A stretch of 64,000 nucleotides of DNA from Nitrospirota bacterium (GTDB taxonomy: Bacteria; Nitrospirota; Nitrospiria; Nitrospirales; UBA8639): the NCBI GenBank assembly GCA_003695915.1, contig RFGF01000115.1:1-64000 (forward strand). Reading direction: 5' to 3'. The notes below the pieces were generated by a model. It had not been told where the DNA came from. It made no database searches and worked only from the letters and a program-made list of their open reading frames with translations. This document shows positions 1 to 8,627 of this stretch, piece after piece. The position numbers and the translations under genes were made by a program. Position 1 is the first letter of the stretch. Each line of letters opens with the position of its first letter.

Positions 1-1367
1 TGGGTATGCCTGTGCGTTTGGTTGTGTCGAGCACCAGAGCGATTCGCGAGGCGTTGGCGGCGAGCAAAGGCAACAAACAGGTTCTCTCTAGGATTAAGGC
101 GGACCTTGATCCGGTGTTGGTTAAGGAAGATGGGCGTGGGGAAGAAACGCTCTCGGTGGAGCAGATCACCAAAGATCAGAGCCCCGTCGTCCGGCTCGTG
201 AACACGATCATCCTGAGCGCGCTGCAGAAACAAGCCAGCGACATTCACATCGAGCCGACCGAACAGGCCGTGGACGTGAAATTTCGCATCGATGGCGTGT
301 TGTATCGCGCCATGGATCCATTGGCCATCTCGCATCATGCGTCGCTCATTTCTCGATTGAAGGTCATGTCGGAGCTGGATATTGCCGAGCGACGTATTCC
401 ACAAGACGGACGATTCAAGCTGCATGTGGACAATCGGACGGTGGACTTTCGCGTGTCCATTCTCCCGAGTGTTTTTGGGGAATCCGTCGTCATTCGAATT
501 TTGGACAAGCAACACATTGCCACCGGAGCCGGAGGCTTGCGTCTCGACATGCTCGGATTCAATCCAGAGGATCTTCGTCGATTTCGGCGGGCGATCATGC
601 GTCCATATGGCATGATCTTGGTGACCGGGCCGACAGGAAGCGGGAAGACCACCACGCTCTACGGGGCGATCAGCGAAATCCACACCAAGGAGGATAAGAT
701 CATTACAATCGAGGATCCGGTCGAGTATCAATTGAAAGGGATCGTGCAAATCCCGGTGAACGAGAAAAAGGGGCTGACGTTCGCACGCGGGCTGCGGTCG
801 ATTCTCCGGCATGATCCGGACAAAATCATGGTTGGAGAAATTCGTGACGTAGAAACGGCGCAGATCGCCATCCAATCGGCGTTGACCGGTCATTTGGTAT
901 TTTCCACCGTGCACGCCAACAACGCGTTCGATGTCATTAGCCGGTTTGTCAATATGGGAATTGAACCGTACAACTTTGTCGCCTCTCTCAGTTGCATCTT
1001 GGCACAGCGGTTGGTGCGCGCTATTTGCCCGTATTGCAAGGTCCCGGTGGAGATCAGCCCGGAGCTGTGCGACGAATCACGCATCGATTATGAAAAAGTC
1101 CGGTATATGACCTTGTACGAGGGAAAGGGGTGTCAAGAGTGCAACGGATTGGGATATCGAGGACGAAAGGCCATTACTGAATTTCTCGACATGACCGACT
1201 CAATCAAAGAGATGATTCTCGCTGGGAAGTCGGCTTCCGAGATTCGAATCGCTGCGATGGCGCAGGGGATGACGAGCTTGCGGCAGGCTGCGCTCCAGAA
1301 AGTCTTTCGCGGAGAAACGACGTTGAAAGAAATTAATCGCGTTACACCATGCGATGAAATAGGATGA
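1..1367 (+). CDS. GspE/PilB-family secretion/pilus assembly ATPase (5' end cut by window)
   Basis: Hexameric cytoplasmic ATPase that powers type II secretion or type IV pilus assembly. The reading frame is open to the left edge, and the first visible residues look like the end of the N-terminal MshEN domain, so the true start lies outside. Numbering from the ATG at 6, the Walker A motif GPTGSGKTT is at about 208-216, followed by the Asp box, the Walker B region and the arm HLVFSTVHANNA. A four-cysteine zinc site follows (CPYC ... CQEC, about residues 341-379). The last bases overlap the next gene as ATGA, which suggests translational coupling to the pilM-like gene. The choice between GspE and PilB is open, because the downstream partners mix both systems. 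Confidence 0.93.
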   Translation, partial: GMPVRLVVSSTRAIREALAASKGNKQVLSRIKADLDPVLVKEDGRGEETLSVEQITKDQSPVVRLVNTIILSALQKQASDIHIEPTEQAVDVKFRIDGVLYRAMDPLAISHHASLISRLKVMSELDIAERRIPQDGRFKLHVDNRTVDFRVSILPSVFGESVVIRILDKQHIATGAGGLRLDMLGFNPEDLRRFRRAIMRPYGMILVTGPTGSGKTTTLYGAISEIHTKEDKIITIEDPVEYQLKGIVQIPVNEKKGLTFARGLRSILRHDPDKIMVGEIRDVETAQIAIQSALTGHLVFSTVHANNAFDVISRFVNMGIEPYNFVASLSCILAQRLVRAICPYCKVPVEISPELCDESRIDYEKVRYMTLYEGKGCQECNGLGYRGRKAITEFLDMTDSIKEMILAGKSASEIRIAAMAQGMTSLRQAALQKVFRGETTLKEINRVTPCDEIG

Positions 1368-2500
1368 CTTTGTTCCCGTTTAGACGCCCTCGTCGTGGAC
1401 TCGCAGTCTCGGAGGGAGCGCTCTGGTATGTCGAGGCGGCTCATCGCTTGGGAAAGGTATACCTTGTCGACGTCGCCAAACGCCCTCTCCCTGCCGGGCT
1501 TCTTCGTCTTTCGCCGACCGCTGTCAATCTCACCGAGACTTCGGTTGTGATCGAACTGCTCAAGTCCGTTACCCAGACTCACAAGCATAGCAAAGCCGTC
1601 GCTCTGACGATTCCGGATGTGTCTGCACGCAGTGCCGTTTTCGAGTTTGCGTCGTTTCCTTCGACTAGGGCCGAACAGGAGGCTTTACTCCGTTGGCGTT
1701 TCCAACAGGATTTCCATGTTCCGAGCGATCAAGGGCGACTGGGCTTTCAGGTCTATCGACCGGCGAGGGATTCGACGACAGATCGGCAGACGGCGCGGCC
1801 GATGCGAGTGTTGGCCGCGTGGATACATCAAGCGGTGGTTGAACAGTATGAGCACATGTGTTTGGACGCTGGCTTGATTCCGATGACCGTGGGGCTGGCC
1901 GGGTTCGAGGTTCTCGATGCCTGTCGAGGTGCCGTTGAAGCTGAGCACAAGAACCGTGCAGGGCGCAATGACCTATGGTGTGCCGAAACCGTGTTTCTTT
2001 ATCTCGGTGAATGGGGCTTTACATGCTTGGTGTTGCATGGCGGCATGCCGGTATTTGTGAGGGTCAAACGTCTTCCCGGCCTAAAGAAGCACTGGCAACA
2101 GGAAGCGTTGCATTCGGAGACGGGACCTCTCTCCTGTGAAAGGGCTGGTCGCGAGGACGATCAAGCAAACGATGGGGTCCGATCCGAGGACTTGGCGCGA
2201 ACGATCACGAACGAGGTTGTCGCGACCTTGCAATATTACTTCGAACTCCGGCCCGATTCCGATCGAAATGACAAACAGCTTGCCGTGTATGCCGTCGAGG
2301 GCATTGAAGGGCAAGAGGCTCTCCTGCAATCGTCCGAGTTCGTTCAACAGGTTGTGGAGGCCAGTATTCCGGAGGCACCGAGTCTCGACATCACAACGAT
2401 GTCCCGAGACATGATCGGTAAGGCATTGCGAACGCCGTTCTTTCCTCCATCCTATCATCCATCTGCGCTCCCGGCTCTCGCCAGTGTAGTGAGGCGTTGA
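1364..2500 (+). CDS. PilM/GspL-like actin-fold pilus assembly protein
   Basis: A 378-residue protein of the PilM/GspL type, which in known systems forms the cytoplasmic ring joining the ATPase to the inner-membrane PilN/PilO pair. The N-terminal half has the actin-like strand pattern and the stretch around VALTIPDVSARSAVFEF that matches PilM sequences. The C-terminal part (around LQYYFELRPDSD) resembles the second PilM domain. It starts inside the stop codon of the ATPase gene and its own stop is followed directly by the ATG of the next gene. Assignment rests on overall pattern and operon position, since sequence identity in this family is low. Confidence 0.75.
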   Translation: MTLFPFRRPRRGLAVSEGALWYVEAAHRLGKVYLVDVAKRPLPAGLLRLSPTAVNLTETSVVIELLKSVTQTHKHSKAVALTIPDVSARSAVFEFASFPSTRAEQEALLRWRFQQDFHVPSDQGRLGFQVYRPARDSTTDRQTARPMRVLAAWIHQAVVEQYEHMCLDAGLIPMTVGLAGFEVLDACRGAVEAEHKNRAGRNDLWCAETVFLYLGEWGFTCLVLHGGMPVFVRVKRLPGLKKHWQQEALHSETGPLSCERAGREDDQANDGVRSEDLARTITNEVVATLQYYFELRPDSDRNDKQLAVYAVEGIEGQEALLQSSEFVQQVVEASIPEAPSLDITTMSRDMIGKALRTPFFPPSYHPSALPALASVVRR

Positions 2501-3091
2501 ATGGCGGTTTCCTTGCGCGTATCGTTGGCGGCACCTGGAATGTCTCGGTTGCGGTTCGTGCAGTGGTTGCTGGCCTGCATCCTGGTTGCTGCACTCGGCG
2601 CGACAACAACGTTTTGGTGGACCAGCCAGACAGTGACCGCCCAAATCCGGCAAATCGAGCATAACCTGGATGCACTGCGAGCCCGCAATCAGCGGATGAG
2701 AGCTCAGGCTGTACAAACGGGATGGGATCTGTCCGAGGCCCGGCTTCGTCAACTCCCCCAGGAAATCGATTTTGCCCGACAGTTGCAGCGGCTGGAGAGT
2801 TTTTCGTGGACTCAATTTCTGAACGATCTGGAATCAGCGGTGCCGGCAAACGTATCGTTGGAGTCTGTTGTGCTCAATTTCACAGATTCTTCAATCGCAT
2901 TGCGTGGAATGACGAAAACATTGACCGATCTCGAGCGCCTGGTGGAACGCCTGGAAGACCACCCGGCATTTGATGAAGTCGTCCTTTCCCAGCATGCAGT
3001 CAAAACCATTTCCTCGCGCAAGAAGGTTAACCATCGGCAGGTCATCGCCTTTTCCCTGACCGTTCGATACGAACGAGGGCGTAACGTATGA
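2501..3091 (+). CDS. PilN-like inner-membrane assembly protein
   Basis: A 196-residue bitopic membrane protein. Residues about 20-43 form one transmembrane helix, followed by a coiled-coil stretch (IRQIEHNLDALRARNQRM) and a small alpha/beta domain with LNDLESAVPANVSLESV and a closing segment on pairwise distances, typical of PilN (fimbrial assembly family). The ATG follows the preceding stop with no gap, so expression is probably coupled. It would pair with the PilO-like product through the coiled coil. Confidence 0.8.
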   Translation: MAVSLRVSLAAPGMSRLRFVQWLLACILVAALGATTTFWWTSQTVTAQIRQIEHNLDALRARNQRMRAQAVQTGWDLSEARLRQLPQEIDFARQLQRLESFSWTQFLNDLESAVPANVSLESVVLNFTDSSIALRGMTKTLTDLERLVERLEDHPAFDEVVLSQHAVKTISSRKKVNHRQVIAFSLTVRYERGRNV

Positions 3092-3124
3092 ACCACCGAG
3101 ATCCCGTCAAGGGTTGAGGATTCC

Positions 3125-3694
3125 ATGCGGGTGTTAATGACAGGATCGCCCACGAGCTTTCGCGCTGTGCGTCTGTTGCTCCCCCTCGCGCTTGCGACGG
3201 CATTGGCCTGTGTGACGGCGGTCGCGACCTATGGCGTTCTGCTTCTTCCTGCGCAAGTTCGCCTTTCCGAATTGATGCGCGCCCTAGAAATTGAACAGGT
3301 TATGGAACGCCGCCAACATTCGGCTCAGCGGACGCAACAGATTCTCCACACGATCTGGCAACAATTGCCGGTTCGGAAGGAATTTATGGGATTGGGGGTC
3401 GCTATCGCCGATTTGGCCAATCATCATCGTGTCCGAGTTCCCACGATGGGCTATGAGATCGAGCAGATTAAGAAATATGGGGTGAAGAAAGGGATTCTCA
3501 CATTCGACGTGGCCGGGCGGTATGAAGCCATTCGCCGATTCATCTATCAATTGGAAACCACGTGGCCGCATTTATTTATCGAGAAACTCTCTGTCAAGCG
3601 TTCGAAACGGACGAACGACGTAGCGTTTCACATCACGCTCGCTACGTATCTGCGGCCCGAGGCTGGAACGCGTAAACCGACAACCCGGTCATGA
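3125..3694 (+). CDS. PilO-like inner-membrane assembly protein
   Basis: A 189-residue protein with one transmembrane helix at about residues 18-42, a periplasmic coiled coil and a small domain ending with FIYQLETTWPHLFIEKLSV, the pattern of PilO. A GAGG ribosome binding site lies six bases before the ATG at 3125. The last four bases overlap the next gene as ATGA. In type IV pili, PilN and PilO form the inner-membrane alignment complex with a PilP lipoprotein; the next gene fills that position here. Confidence 0.78.
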   Translation: MRVLMTGSPTSFRAVRLLLPLALATALACVTAVATYGVLLLPAQVRLSELMRALEIEQVMERRQHSAQRTQQILHTIWQQLPVRKEFMGLGVAIADLANHHRVRVPTMGYEIEQIKKYGVKKGILTFDVAGRYEAIRRFIYQLETTWPHLFIEKLSVKRSKRTNDVAFHITLATYLRPEAGTRKPTTRS

Positions 3695-4317
3695 GTAACC
3701 AGCGTAAGCTCATGGTCTTGCTCGGCTTGCTGGCCCTATGGGGTGGCCTGATCGTGCTGGAATCAGATGACGGTCTGCTCACCCCAGTCTCGAAAGATAT
3801 GCGAGCCGACATGGCCCATCCTCGCATATCCGACTCGGTATCTTCTCACGCTGATCGCCTGATCGAGACCTTGACGCCGATGGAAACACCCAAAGGGCAG
3901 GTGGCCTTAGCGAAACCGAGAAATATCTTTTCGCCGTTGACTTGGGAGCAGCCGCGTCCCAAGCCTGTCAGGCAGGCGAAAACGACCGAGCCTCAAAGAT
4001 CTTCACACGCACACGCCCCTCTCCCTCGACAACCGGATCCTCCTCCGGGTCCCTCGGCTGCCGAACGTGTCATGCAGCGAGCCCGTCAGCAACTTCGGCA
4101 ATATCGTTTTCTCGGTTATATGACCAAGAGCGGAGAAAGCCAAGCCTTTTTGACGAACGGGCAAGCGATTTATATTGTGAAACAAGGCGAATTCGTGGAT
4201 GGTCGAATTCACGTCAGCAAGATCGAGCCGACTGCTGTCGTCTTGTCGATGATCATCAGCGAAACCGGCGATCAGGTTGAAGCATCGATTCCGCTGGTCG
4301 ATGATCAATCGAGCTAA
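3691..4317 (+). CDS. PilP/GspC-like periplasmic connector protein
   Basis: A 208-residue protein with an N-terminal membrane anchor (residues about 7-24), a proline-rich linker, and a small C-terminal beta domain (around RFLGYMTKSGESQAFLTNGQAIYIVKQ in outline) like the homology-region domain of GspC or PilP. The phrase PRNIFSP in the linker is typical of this group. The fold would link the inner-membrane complex to the secretin. No secretin gene lies in the window. There is no lipobox cysteine, so it resembles GspC more than a lipoprotein PilP. Confidence 0.65.
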   Translation: MSNQRKLMVLLGLLALWGGLIVLESDDGLLTPVSKDMRADMAHPRISDSVSSHADRLIETLTPMETPKGQVALAKPRNIFSPLTWEQPRPKPVRQAKTTEPQRSSHAHAPLPRQPDPPPGPSAAERVMQRARQQLRQYRFLGYMTKSGESQAFLTNGQAIYIVKQGEFVDGRIHVSKIEPTAVVLSMIISETGDQVEASIPLVDDQSS

Positions 4318-4367
4318 CGCTTGCCATTGACGACAGCGCTCGCGAGCACGATTTCCGAGGAAAAGCT

Positions 4368-5132
4368 ATGTCGCGTGTCGGCATCCATCTCTTTCTACAA
4401 AAATCGGGAAGCTGGTATTCCTGCTTGCTGTGGGGCATCAGCCTGTTCGTGCTCGGCCTCGCTGACGAATCGGCAAGGTCTGGAACCTATCGATGCGAGG
4501 ATTCTGCTGGTGTGACGGTGCTCACGGACAGCCCGGCCCAATTGCACAATTGCGCGCTGATTTTTTCTGGTGTGGAATCCGGCCAGAGCCAGCCGTCTCA
4601 TGAGTCGAGATCGCCTCGTATCCCGGAAGCGCCCCCGTCCCTCATAGATCAATCGAATGGGGAGGCTGCTGATTCAGAGATCGGATCGGAGAGAGAACGT
4701 CACGCAGCGCAGAAGACGATGAACCAGGCAGCTGTTCCCATCATGACGATGAACGGCTCCGTTATCCTGTCCGTACTTCTCAATGACATGCGGACGGCGC
4801 GGATGATTTTAGATACGGGAGCCACCATGACGGTGCTGACCACGGACCTCGCTGTCGAATTGGCTTTACTTTCAGGCACTCGGAATCGTGTGACAACCAT
4901 TCAAACGGCAGGAGGTCCCGTCCAAGTGACGCTCAGCCGCTTGGATTCGGTCCAGGTCGGATCAGCCATTGCCCGTCACGTCCCCGTGGCGATTCACGAT
5001 CTGCCCAATATGGGACCGCATATCGATGGACTGCTTGGCATGTCGTTCCTCCGTCATTTTGTGGTTACGCTCGACATCGAGCATAATCGATTGTACTTGC
5101 GTCCGCGTCCGGATGCTGATTCCTCTCCCTGA
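4368..5132 (+). CDS. Secreted retropepsin-like aspartic protease with DUF4124-like N-terminus
   Basis: A 254-residue protein. The N-terminus carries a membrane/signal segment (around CLLWGISLFVLGLA), then a short DUF4124-like stretch (TYRCEDSAGVTVLTDSPAQ), a variable linker and a clan AA aspartic protease domain. The catalytic motif DTGA is at residues 149-152, and the second conserved segment HIDGLLGMSFLRHF appears near the end. Such proteins act as homodimers, one aspartate per subunit. A GAGGA ribosome binding site precedes the ATG. It sits 50 bases after the pilus block and may share its transcript. Its substrate is unknown. Confidence 0.8.
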   Translation: MSRVGIHLFLQKSGSWYSCLLWGISLFVLGLADESARSGTYRCEDSAGVTVLTDSPAQLHNCALIFSGVESGQSQPSHESRSPRIPEAPPSLIDQSNGEAADSEIGSERERHAAQKTMNQAAVPIMTMNGSVILSVLLNDMRTARMILDTGATMTVLTTDLAVELALLSGTRNRVTTIQTAGGPVQVTLSRLDSVQVGSAIARHVPVAIHDLPNMGPHIDGLLGMSFLRHFVVTLDIEHNRLYLRPRPDADSSP

Positions 5133-5179
5133 GCGGCCAAACCGTCGACTGTTTGGCGACTGTGGACGGTGAGGAGTCA

Positions 5180-5208
5180 TTGACCTCATTTTGACGATTC
5201 ATTATAAC
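5180..5208 (+). promoter_or_regulatory. Sigma-70-type promoter for metF
   Basis: TTGACC (5180-5185) and TATAAC (5203-5208) are separated by 17 bases, each matching the consensus at five of six positions. The expected transcription start falls at about 5214-5217, on the ATG at 5216. No Shine-Dalgarno sequence precedes that ATG. The signal therefore predicts a leaderless metF mRNA. Confidence 0.65.
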
Positions 5209-5215
5209 GGTGAAC

Positions 5216-6121
5216 ATGCATATTTCGGAGATCTTGCGTCGCCATCATCCTGCCATCAGCTTCGAGTTTTTCCCTCCAAAAAGCGAGGCGGCCTCGCAAG
5301 AATTGTTTCAATCTATCGCCGCGCTGATGCCGCTCAAACCTGCCTACGTGAGCGTGACCTATGGGGCAGGCGGTACTACGCGCGAGCGGACGCACGATCT
5401 CGTCGTCAAATTGCAACGGGAAACGAATCTAACGATTGTCTCGCATTTAACGTGCGTCGGATCCACCAAGGACGAAATTCATCAGATTCTCGAAAAATAT
5501 GCCGCGAGCGGGATTCACAACATCATGGCGCTTCGCGGAGATCCCCCCAAAGGACAGCCGCACTATGAACCCCCGGCGGAGGGGTTTCGGTATGCGGCTG
5601 AGCTCGTGGCGTATATCAAAAAACATTTTCCTTATATGGGAATCGGGGTGGCAGGGTTTCCGGAAGGCCATCCTTCGACGCCGAACCGTCTGGTGGAAAT
5701 GGATCATCTGAAGCGAAAAGTCGATGCGGGTGCGGATTATATCTGTACGCAACTGTTCTTCGACAACAGGGATTTTTACGATTTTTGTGAACGATGTGAA
5801 ATTGCTGGCATTACGGTGCCGATCATCGCGGGGATCATGCCGATTACGTCGCGAAAAGGCATGATGCGAATGGCCGAATTGGCATTGGGGGCGCGCTTCC
5901 CGGCCAAACTTTTAAAAGCCGTTCAGCGGGTCGATTCTGACGAGGCGGTCGAAAAAGTGGGAATTCACTGGGCCACGGAGCAGGTCATCGACTTGATCGA
6001 TCACAAGGTCAAGGGAATCCATTTTTATACCTTGAACAAATCGAAGGCCACGTTGCGAATTTACGAATCCCTGGGAATTCGCAATTCCGACAGTCTTCAA
6101 CATTCTTCTCCTGCTGGATAA
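5216..6121 (+). CDS. metF: 5,10-methylenetetrahydrofolate reductase
   Basis: FAD-dependent reduction of 5,10-methylene-THF to 5-methyl-THF, supplying methyl groups for methionine; in acetyl-CoA-pathway organisms it also serves C1 metabolism. The 301-residue protein has the TIM-barrel landmarks SFEFFPPKSEAA near the N-terminus (catalytic Glu), SVTYGAGGTTRERT, and NIMALRGDPPKGQ (FAD site). Length fits the single-domain bacterial enzyme. A GTG at 5210 is in frame, but the ATG at 5216 is preferred because the upstream promoter would start transcription there. Confidence 0.95.
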   Translation: MHISEILRRHHPAISFEFFPPKSEAASQELFQSIAALMPLKPAYVSVTYGAGGTTRERTHDLVVKLQRETNLTIVSHLTCVGSTKDEIHQILEKYAASGIHNIMALRGDPPKGQPHYEPPAEGFRYAAELVAYIKKHFPYMGIGVAGFPEGHPSTPNRLVEMDHLKRKVDAGADYICTQLFFDNRDFYDFCERCEIAGITVPIIAGIMPITSRKGMMRMAELALGARFPAKLLKAVQRVDSDEAVEKVGIHWATEQVIDLIDHKVKGIHFYTLNKSKATLRIYESLGIRNSDSLQHSSPAG

Positions 6122-6148
6122 AACGCGAACACCATTCTGCATGTTCTC

Positions 6149-6192
6149 ATTCTCGAGAATCGTTGAACTTCGCGAGTTGCAGAAAATATGCT
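6149..6192 (+). promoter_or_regulatory. Palindrome plus possible promoter for the dehydrogenase gene
   Basis: A 12-base perfect palindrome ATTCTCGAGAAT (6149-6160) is followed at once by TTGAAC (6163-6168), an 18-base gap and TATGCT (6187-6192). The spacing suits a sigma-70 promoter, though each hexamer matches only four of six. The palindrome could be an operator. The first 18 bases from 6150 recur with one mismatch at 47960 upstream of narK. Confidence 0.4.
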
Positions 6193-6241
6193 CGTGGGCG
6201 AGCGCGAGGAACCTAAACGAGAGCCACCAGGAGAAATTGCG

Positions 6242-7123
6242 ATGCGTCTCTCTCTGATCGGAACCGGACTCATGGGGCGGCCAATGGCCGAGCGACTGCT
6301 GGAGCGTGGCCACATGGTGACAGTGTTCAATCGAACCCGATCGAAAGCCGAGCCGCTGCGTGCGATGGGCGCGAGCATTGCCGAGACGCCGGAAGAAGCG
6401 ATTGCTGCCTCCTCGTCTACGATTCTGATGCTCGCGGACTATTCGGCGATTGAAGCCGTGTTGTTCAGTCGTGGCGCAGTTCCACCGCTCCGCGATAAAA
6501 CGATTGTGCAGATGGGCACGATCAAACCCATCGAAAGCCAAACGTTGTGCCGCCGAGTGGAAGAGGCCAAAGGACGCTATCTTGAAGCACCAGTGCTTGG
6601 CAGTAAAACCGAAGCTCGCGCTGGAACCCTCATCGTGATGGTGGGTGGAACGGATGAGGATTTTGTGTGTGGGCGATCATGGCTCATGGATGTCGGATCC
6701 GAAATTGTGCATGTCGGCCCCGTGGGAAAGGCTGCCGTGTTGAAGCTAGCGCTCAATCAACTCATTGCCTCCCATATCGCTGCGTTTTCCTTGAGTCTCG
6801 GATTGATCCAGCGCTCCGAGATCGATATTGATCTGCTGATGCAGGTTGTACGCAAGAGCGCGTTATTTGCCCCGATGTTTGAAAAGAAACTGCCTCGTCT
6901 GCTTGCCCGTGATTACACGAATCCCAATTTCCCTACGAAGTACTTATTGAAAGATGTACACTTGTGCCGTGAGGAGGCCCAGGCTGCCCAACTCAATTCG
7001 ACCGTTTTGGTGGCGATCGAGAACGTAGTGGAACAGGCGATCGCCAAGGGGTTGGCAAATGACGATTATTCCGCACTCTATGAAGTGATTGCGCCGAATC
7101 CAATGCCGGATCGGTCTTTTTAA
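6242..7123 (+). CDS. NAD(P)-dependent beta-hydroxyacid-dehydrogenase-family oxidoreductase
   Basis: A 293-residue member of the 3-hydroxyisobutyrate dehydrogenase / glyoxylate reductase (GLYR) family. The Rossmann motif GTGLMGRPMA is at the N-terminus, followed by VFNRTRSKAEP (an NADP-leaning Arg/Thr pair after the second strand), the substrate loop around APVLGSKTEARAGTLIVMVGG in outline, and the catalytic lysine in GKAAVLKLALNQ. The ATG at 6242 is chosen over one at 6188 because AGGAG lies eight bases before it and the extra residues would be non-family. The substrate cannot be told from sequence; succinic semialdehyde or glyoxylate are family possibilities. Confidence 0.85.
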   Translation: MRLSLIGTGLMGRPMAERLLERGHMVTVFNRTRSKAEPLRAMGASIAETPEEAIAASSSTILMLADYSAIEAVLFSRGAVPPLRDKTIVQMGTIKPIESQTLCRRVEEAKGRYLEAPVLGSKTEARAGTLIVMVGGTDEDFVCGRSWLMDVGSEIVHVGPVGKAAVLKLALNQLIASHIAAFSLSLGLIQRSEIDIDLLMQVVRKSALFAPMFEKKLPRLLARDYTNPNFPTKYLLKDVHLCREEAQAAQLNSTVLVAIENVVEQAIAKGLANDDYSALYEVIAPNPMPDRSF

Positions 7124-7141
7124 GAGATACGGAATACGCAA

Positions 7142-7900
7142 TCAGCCCTTTTTGCGCGATGAATCTCCAAGCGAATCGTTCTTTTCCGAGCGACCGGAAC
7201 ACGGGAGGAAGTATTTGACGGCCTCGATTTGAACCACAGGCATCAAGAGGCCTTGTTCAGGATCATCATGATCGAATGCATAGATGATCGATTCGTCTGG
7301 AACCAAGCGTCCGATAAACAAGATTCCAATTTCGATGGGTTCGCCGCGTTCGAGTCGTTCGAGCAATCGGCCACGTTGTGCTTTGGACGTCATGGCGATC
7401 ATTTCCTGGGGCAAGCCAACAGGTTTGAAACGGATGATGCCCCACTGCGTCCGGATGAACTCGGGTCCGATCGCGACAAAAAAGCCACCATGTTCCTCGC
7501 TGAATCGGCTAAGAAAGCCTCCCCATCGAAACGCCACACGCTGAGCGAGATGCGTCGGCCGCTTGAGCCTGGCGCGGTCTCGTTTTCGATTGAATGTAAA
7601 CAGCCGCGAGCCTCTTTCTTCTCCTGGCTGGTCGCGCAATTGTGCCCAGTCGGGGGGTGTCCGTTCGAGCTCTACAAGAAATTGCTCGATTTCAGCTGGA
7701 GTCAGCAAAGACCGAGTCTCACGATCAATGAGACTGTGAGGCGTTCGGTCAAGAACAATTAACGGTCCAATGCCAGATGGTTCTGTAGCGAAGACAGGAA
7801 CGGGGGCGCGCGGTCCACAGATCAGGCAAATGAGGCCAACGGCATAAGCGATGACCCATCCGCGAGGTTGCGCGGTCATGGGACGGTTCACGAAGGGCAT
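7142..7900 (-). CDS. Exported protein of unknown function
   Basis: A 252-residue protein that I do not recognise. From the ATG at 7900 it has a short basic N-terminus, a hydrophobic stretch (VIAYAVGLICLICG) and a likely signal-peptide end near PVFA, so it is probably periplasmic. The mature part contains TPAEIEQFLVELERTPPDW, a strand-rich centre (WGIIRFKPVGLPQEM) and a region rich in Glu/Asp near the C-terminus. A longer start at 8050 would remove the signal peptide and overlap the divergent gene, so it is not used. It is convergent with the dehydrogenase gene and divergent from the DUF393 gene. Confidence 0.65.
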   Translation of the reverse strand: MPFVNRPMTAQPRGWVIAYAVGLICLICGPRAPVPVFATEPSGIGPLIVLDRTPHSLIDRETRSLLTPAEIEQFLVELERTPPDWAQLRDQPGEERGSRLFTFNRKRDRARLKRPTHLAQRVAFRWGGFLSRFSEEHGGFFVAIGPEFIRTQWGIIRFKPVGLPQEMIAMTSKAQRGRLLERLERGEPIEIGILFIGRLVPDESIIYAFDHDDPEQGLLMPVVQIEAVKYFLPCSGRSEKNDSLGDSSRKKG

Positions 7901-8033
7901 GGTGTGTAGACCTTCTAAACCATGACCACGCCCAAATGCAAGCTGGGATGTCTCTGATCCGTATCGGGTTTCCTTGGGACAGCAATGGACGTACCCGTTG
8001 TACCTAGCCAGCCGATGTGATGAAATTCTGATC

Positions 8034-8474
8034 ATGGGCCATGCCTTCAAACTCTCGACCTCTCCTTGGCCGGATTACGATCGTGTCATCTTGTTTGACG
8101 GGCTGTGCAATATGTGCAACGCCTTCGTCGATTGGGTGATTAAGCACGACCCCGAAGGACGCTTTGCCTTTGCTCCGCTGCAATCCGAATCTGCTCAATG
8201 CCTTCTCAAGCAATTAGGACTCAAGACACAAGATTTTGAAACATTTTTGTATCTGGAACATGACTCTGTGTTCATCAAATCCACCGCTGCTTTACAGATC
8301 CTGCGAGCTATGAAAACTCGGTGGTCATGCGTAGGGAAATTCTTAGCGGTTATCCCGTGCCCCATTCGGGATGCGGTCTATGATTGGATCGTCAAACACC
8401 GCTATTGTTTGATGGGAAAGCGCAAAATCTGTCGGGTGCCGTCGGTCGGGGAGCAGCATCGATTTCTCCGATGA
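8034..8474 (+). CDS. DCC-family thiol-disulfide oxidoreductase-like protein (DUF393)
   Basis: A 146-residue protein of the DUF393 family, named for the DxxCxxC signature. The motif reads FDGLCNMCNAFVDWV near residues 20-34, followed by AFAPLQSESAQ, and the C-terminal half has the typical IRDAVYDWIVKHRYCLMGKR. The two cysteines suggest redox activity, but the physiological substrate of the family is not settled. The ATG at 8034 is preferred to an upstream start at 7974, which would run into the divergent promoter region. Confidence 0.88.
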   Translation: MGHAFKLSTSPWPDYDRVILFDGLCNMCNAFVDWVIKHDPEGRFAFAPLQSESAQCLLKQLGLKTQDFETFLYLEHDSVFIKSTAALQILRAMKTRWSCVGKFLAVIPCPIRDAVYDWIVKHRYCLMGKRKICRVPSVGEQHRFLR

Positions 8475-8627
8475 GAGGCCTGGGATCCTAGTCGCCATAG
8501 CTCACCGAGGCGTCAAGTTTCACCGGAAGTGGACGATATCATACAGTCGAGGATTCCGACATTCTGACGTACTTCGTCATCAACGACAAACCTGCGAGAA
8601 CCCGCTCTATCGACCCAAAACGAGAAC

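Noticed and set aside
7900-8050. Longer start for the exported unknown protein
   Set aside because: It would bury the signal peptide and overlap the divergent DUF393 gene.
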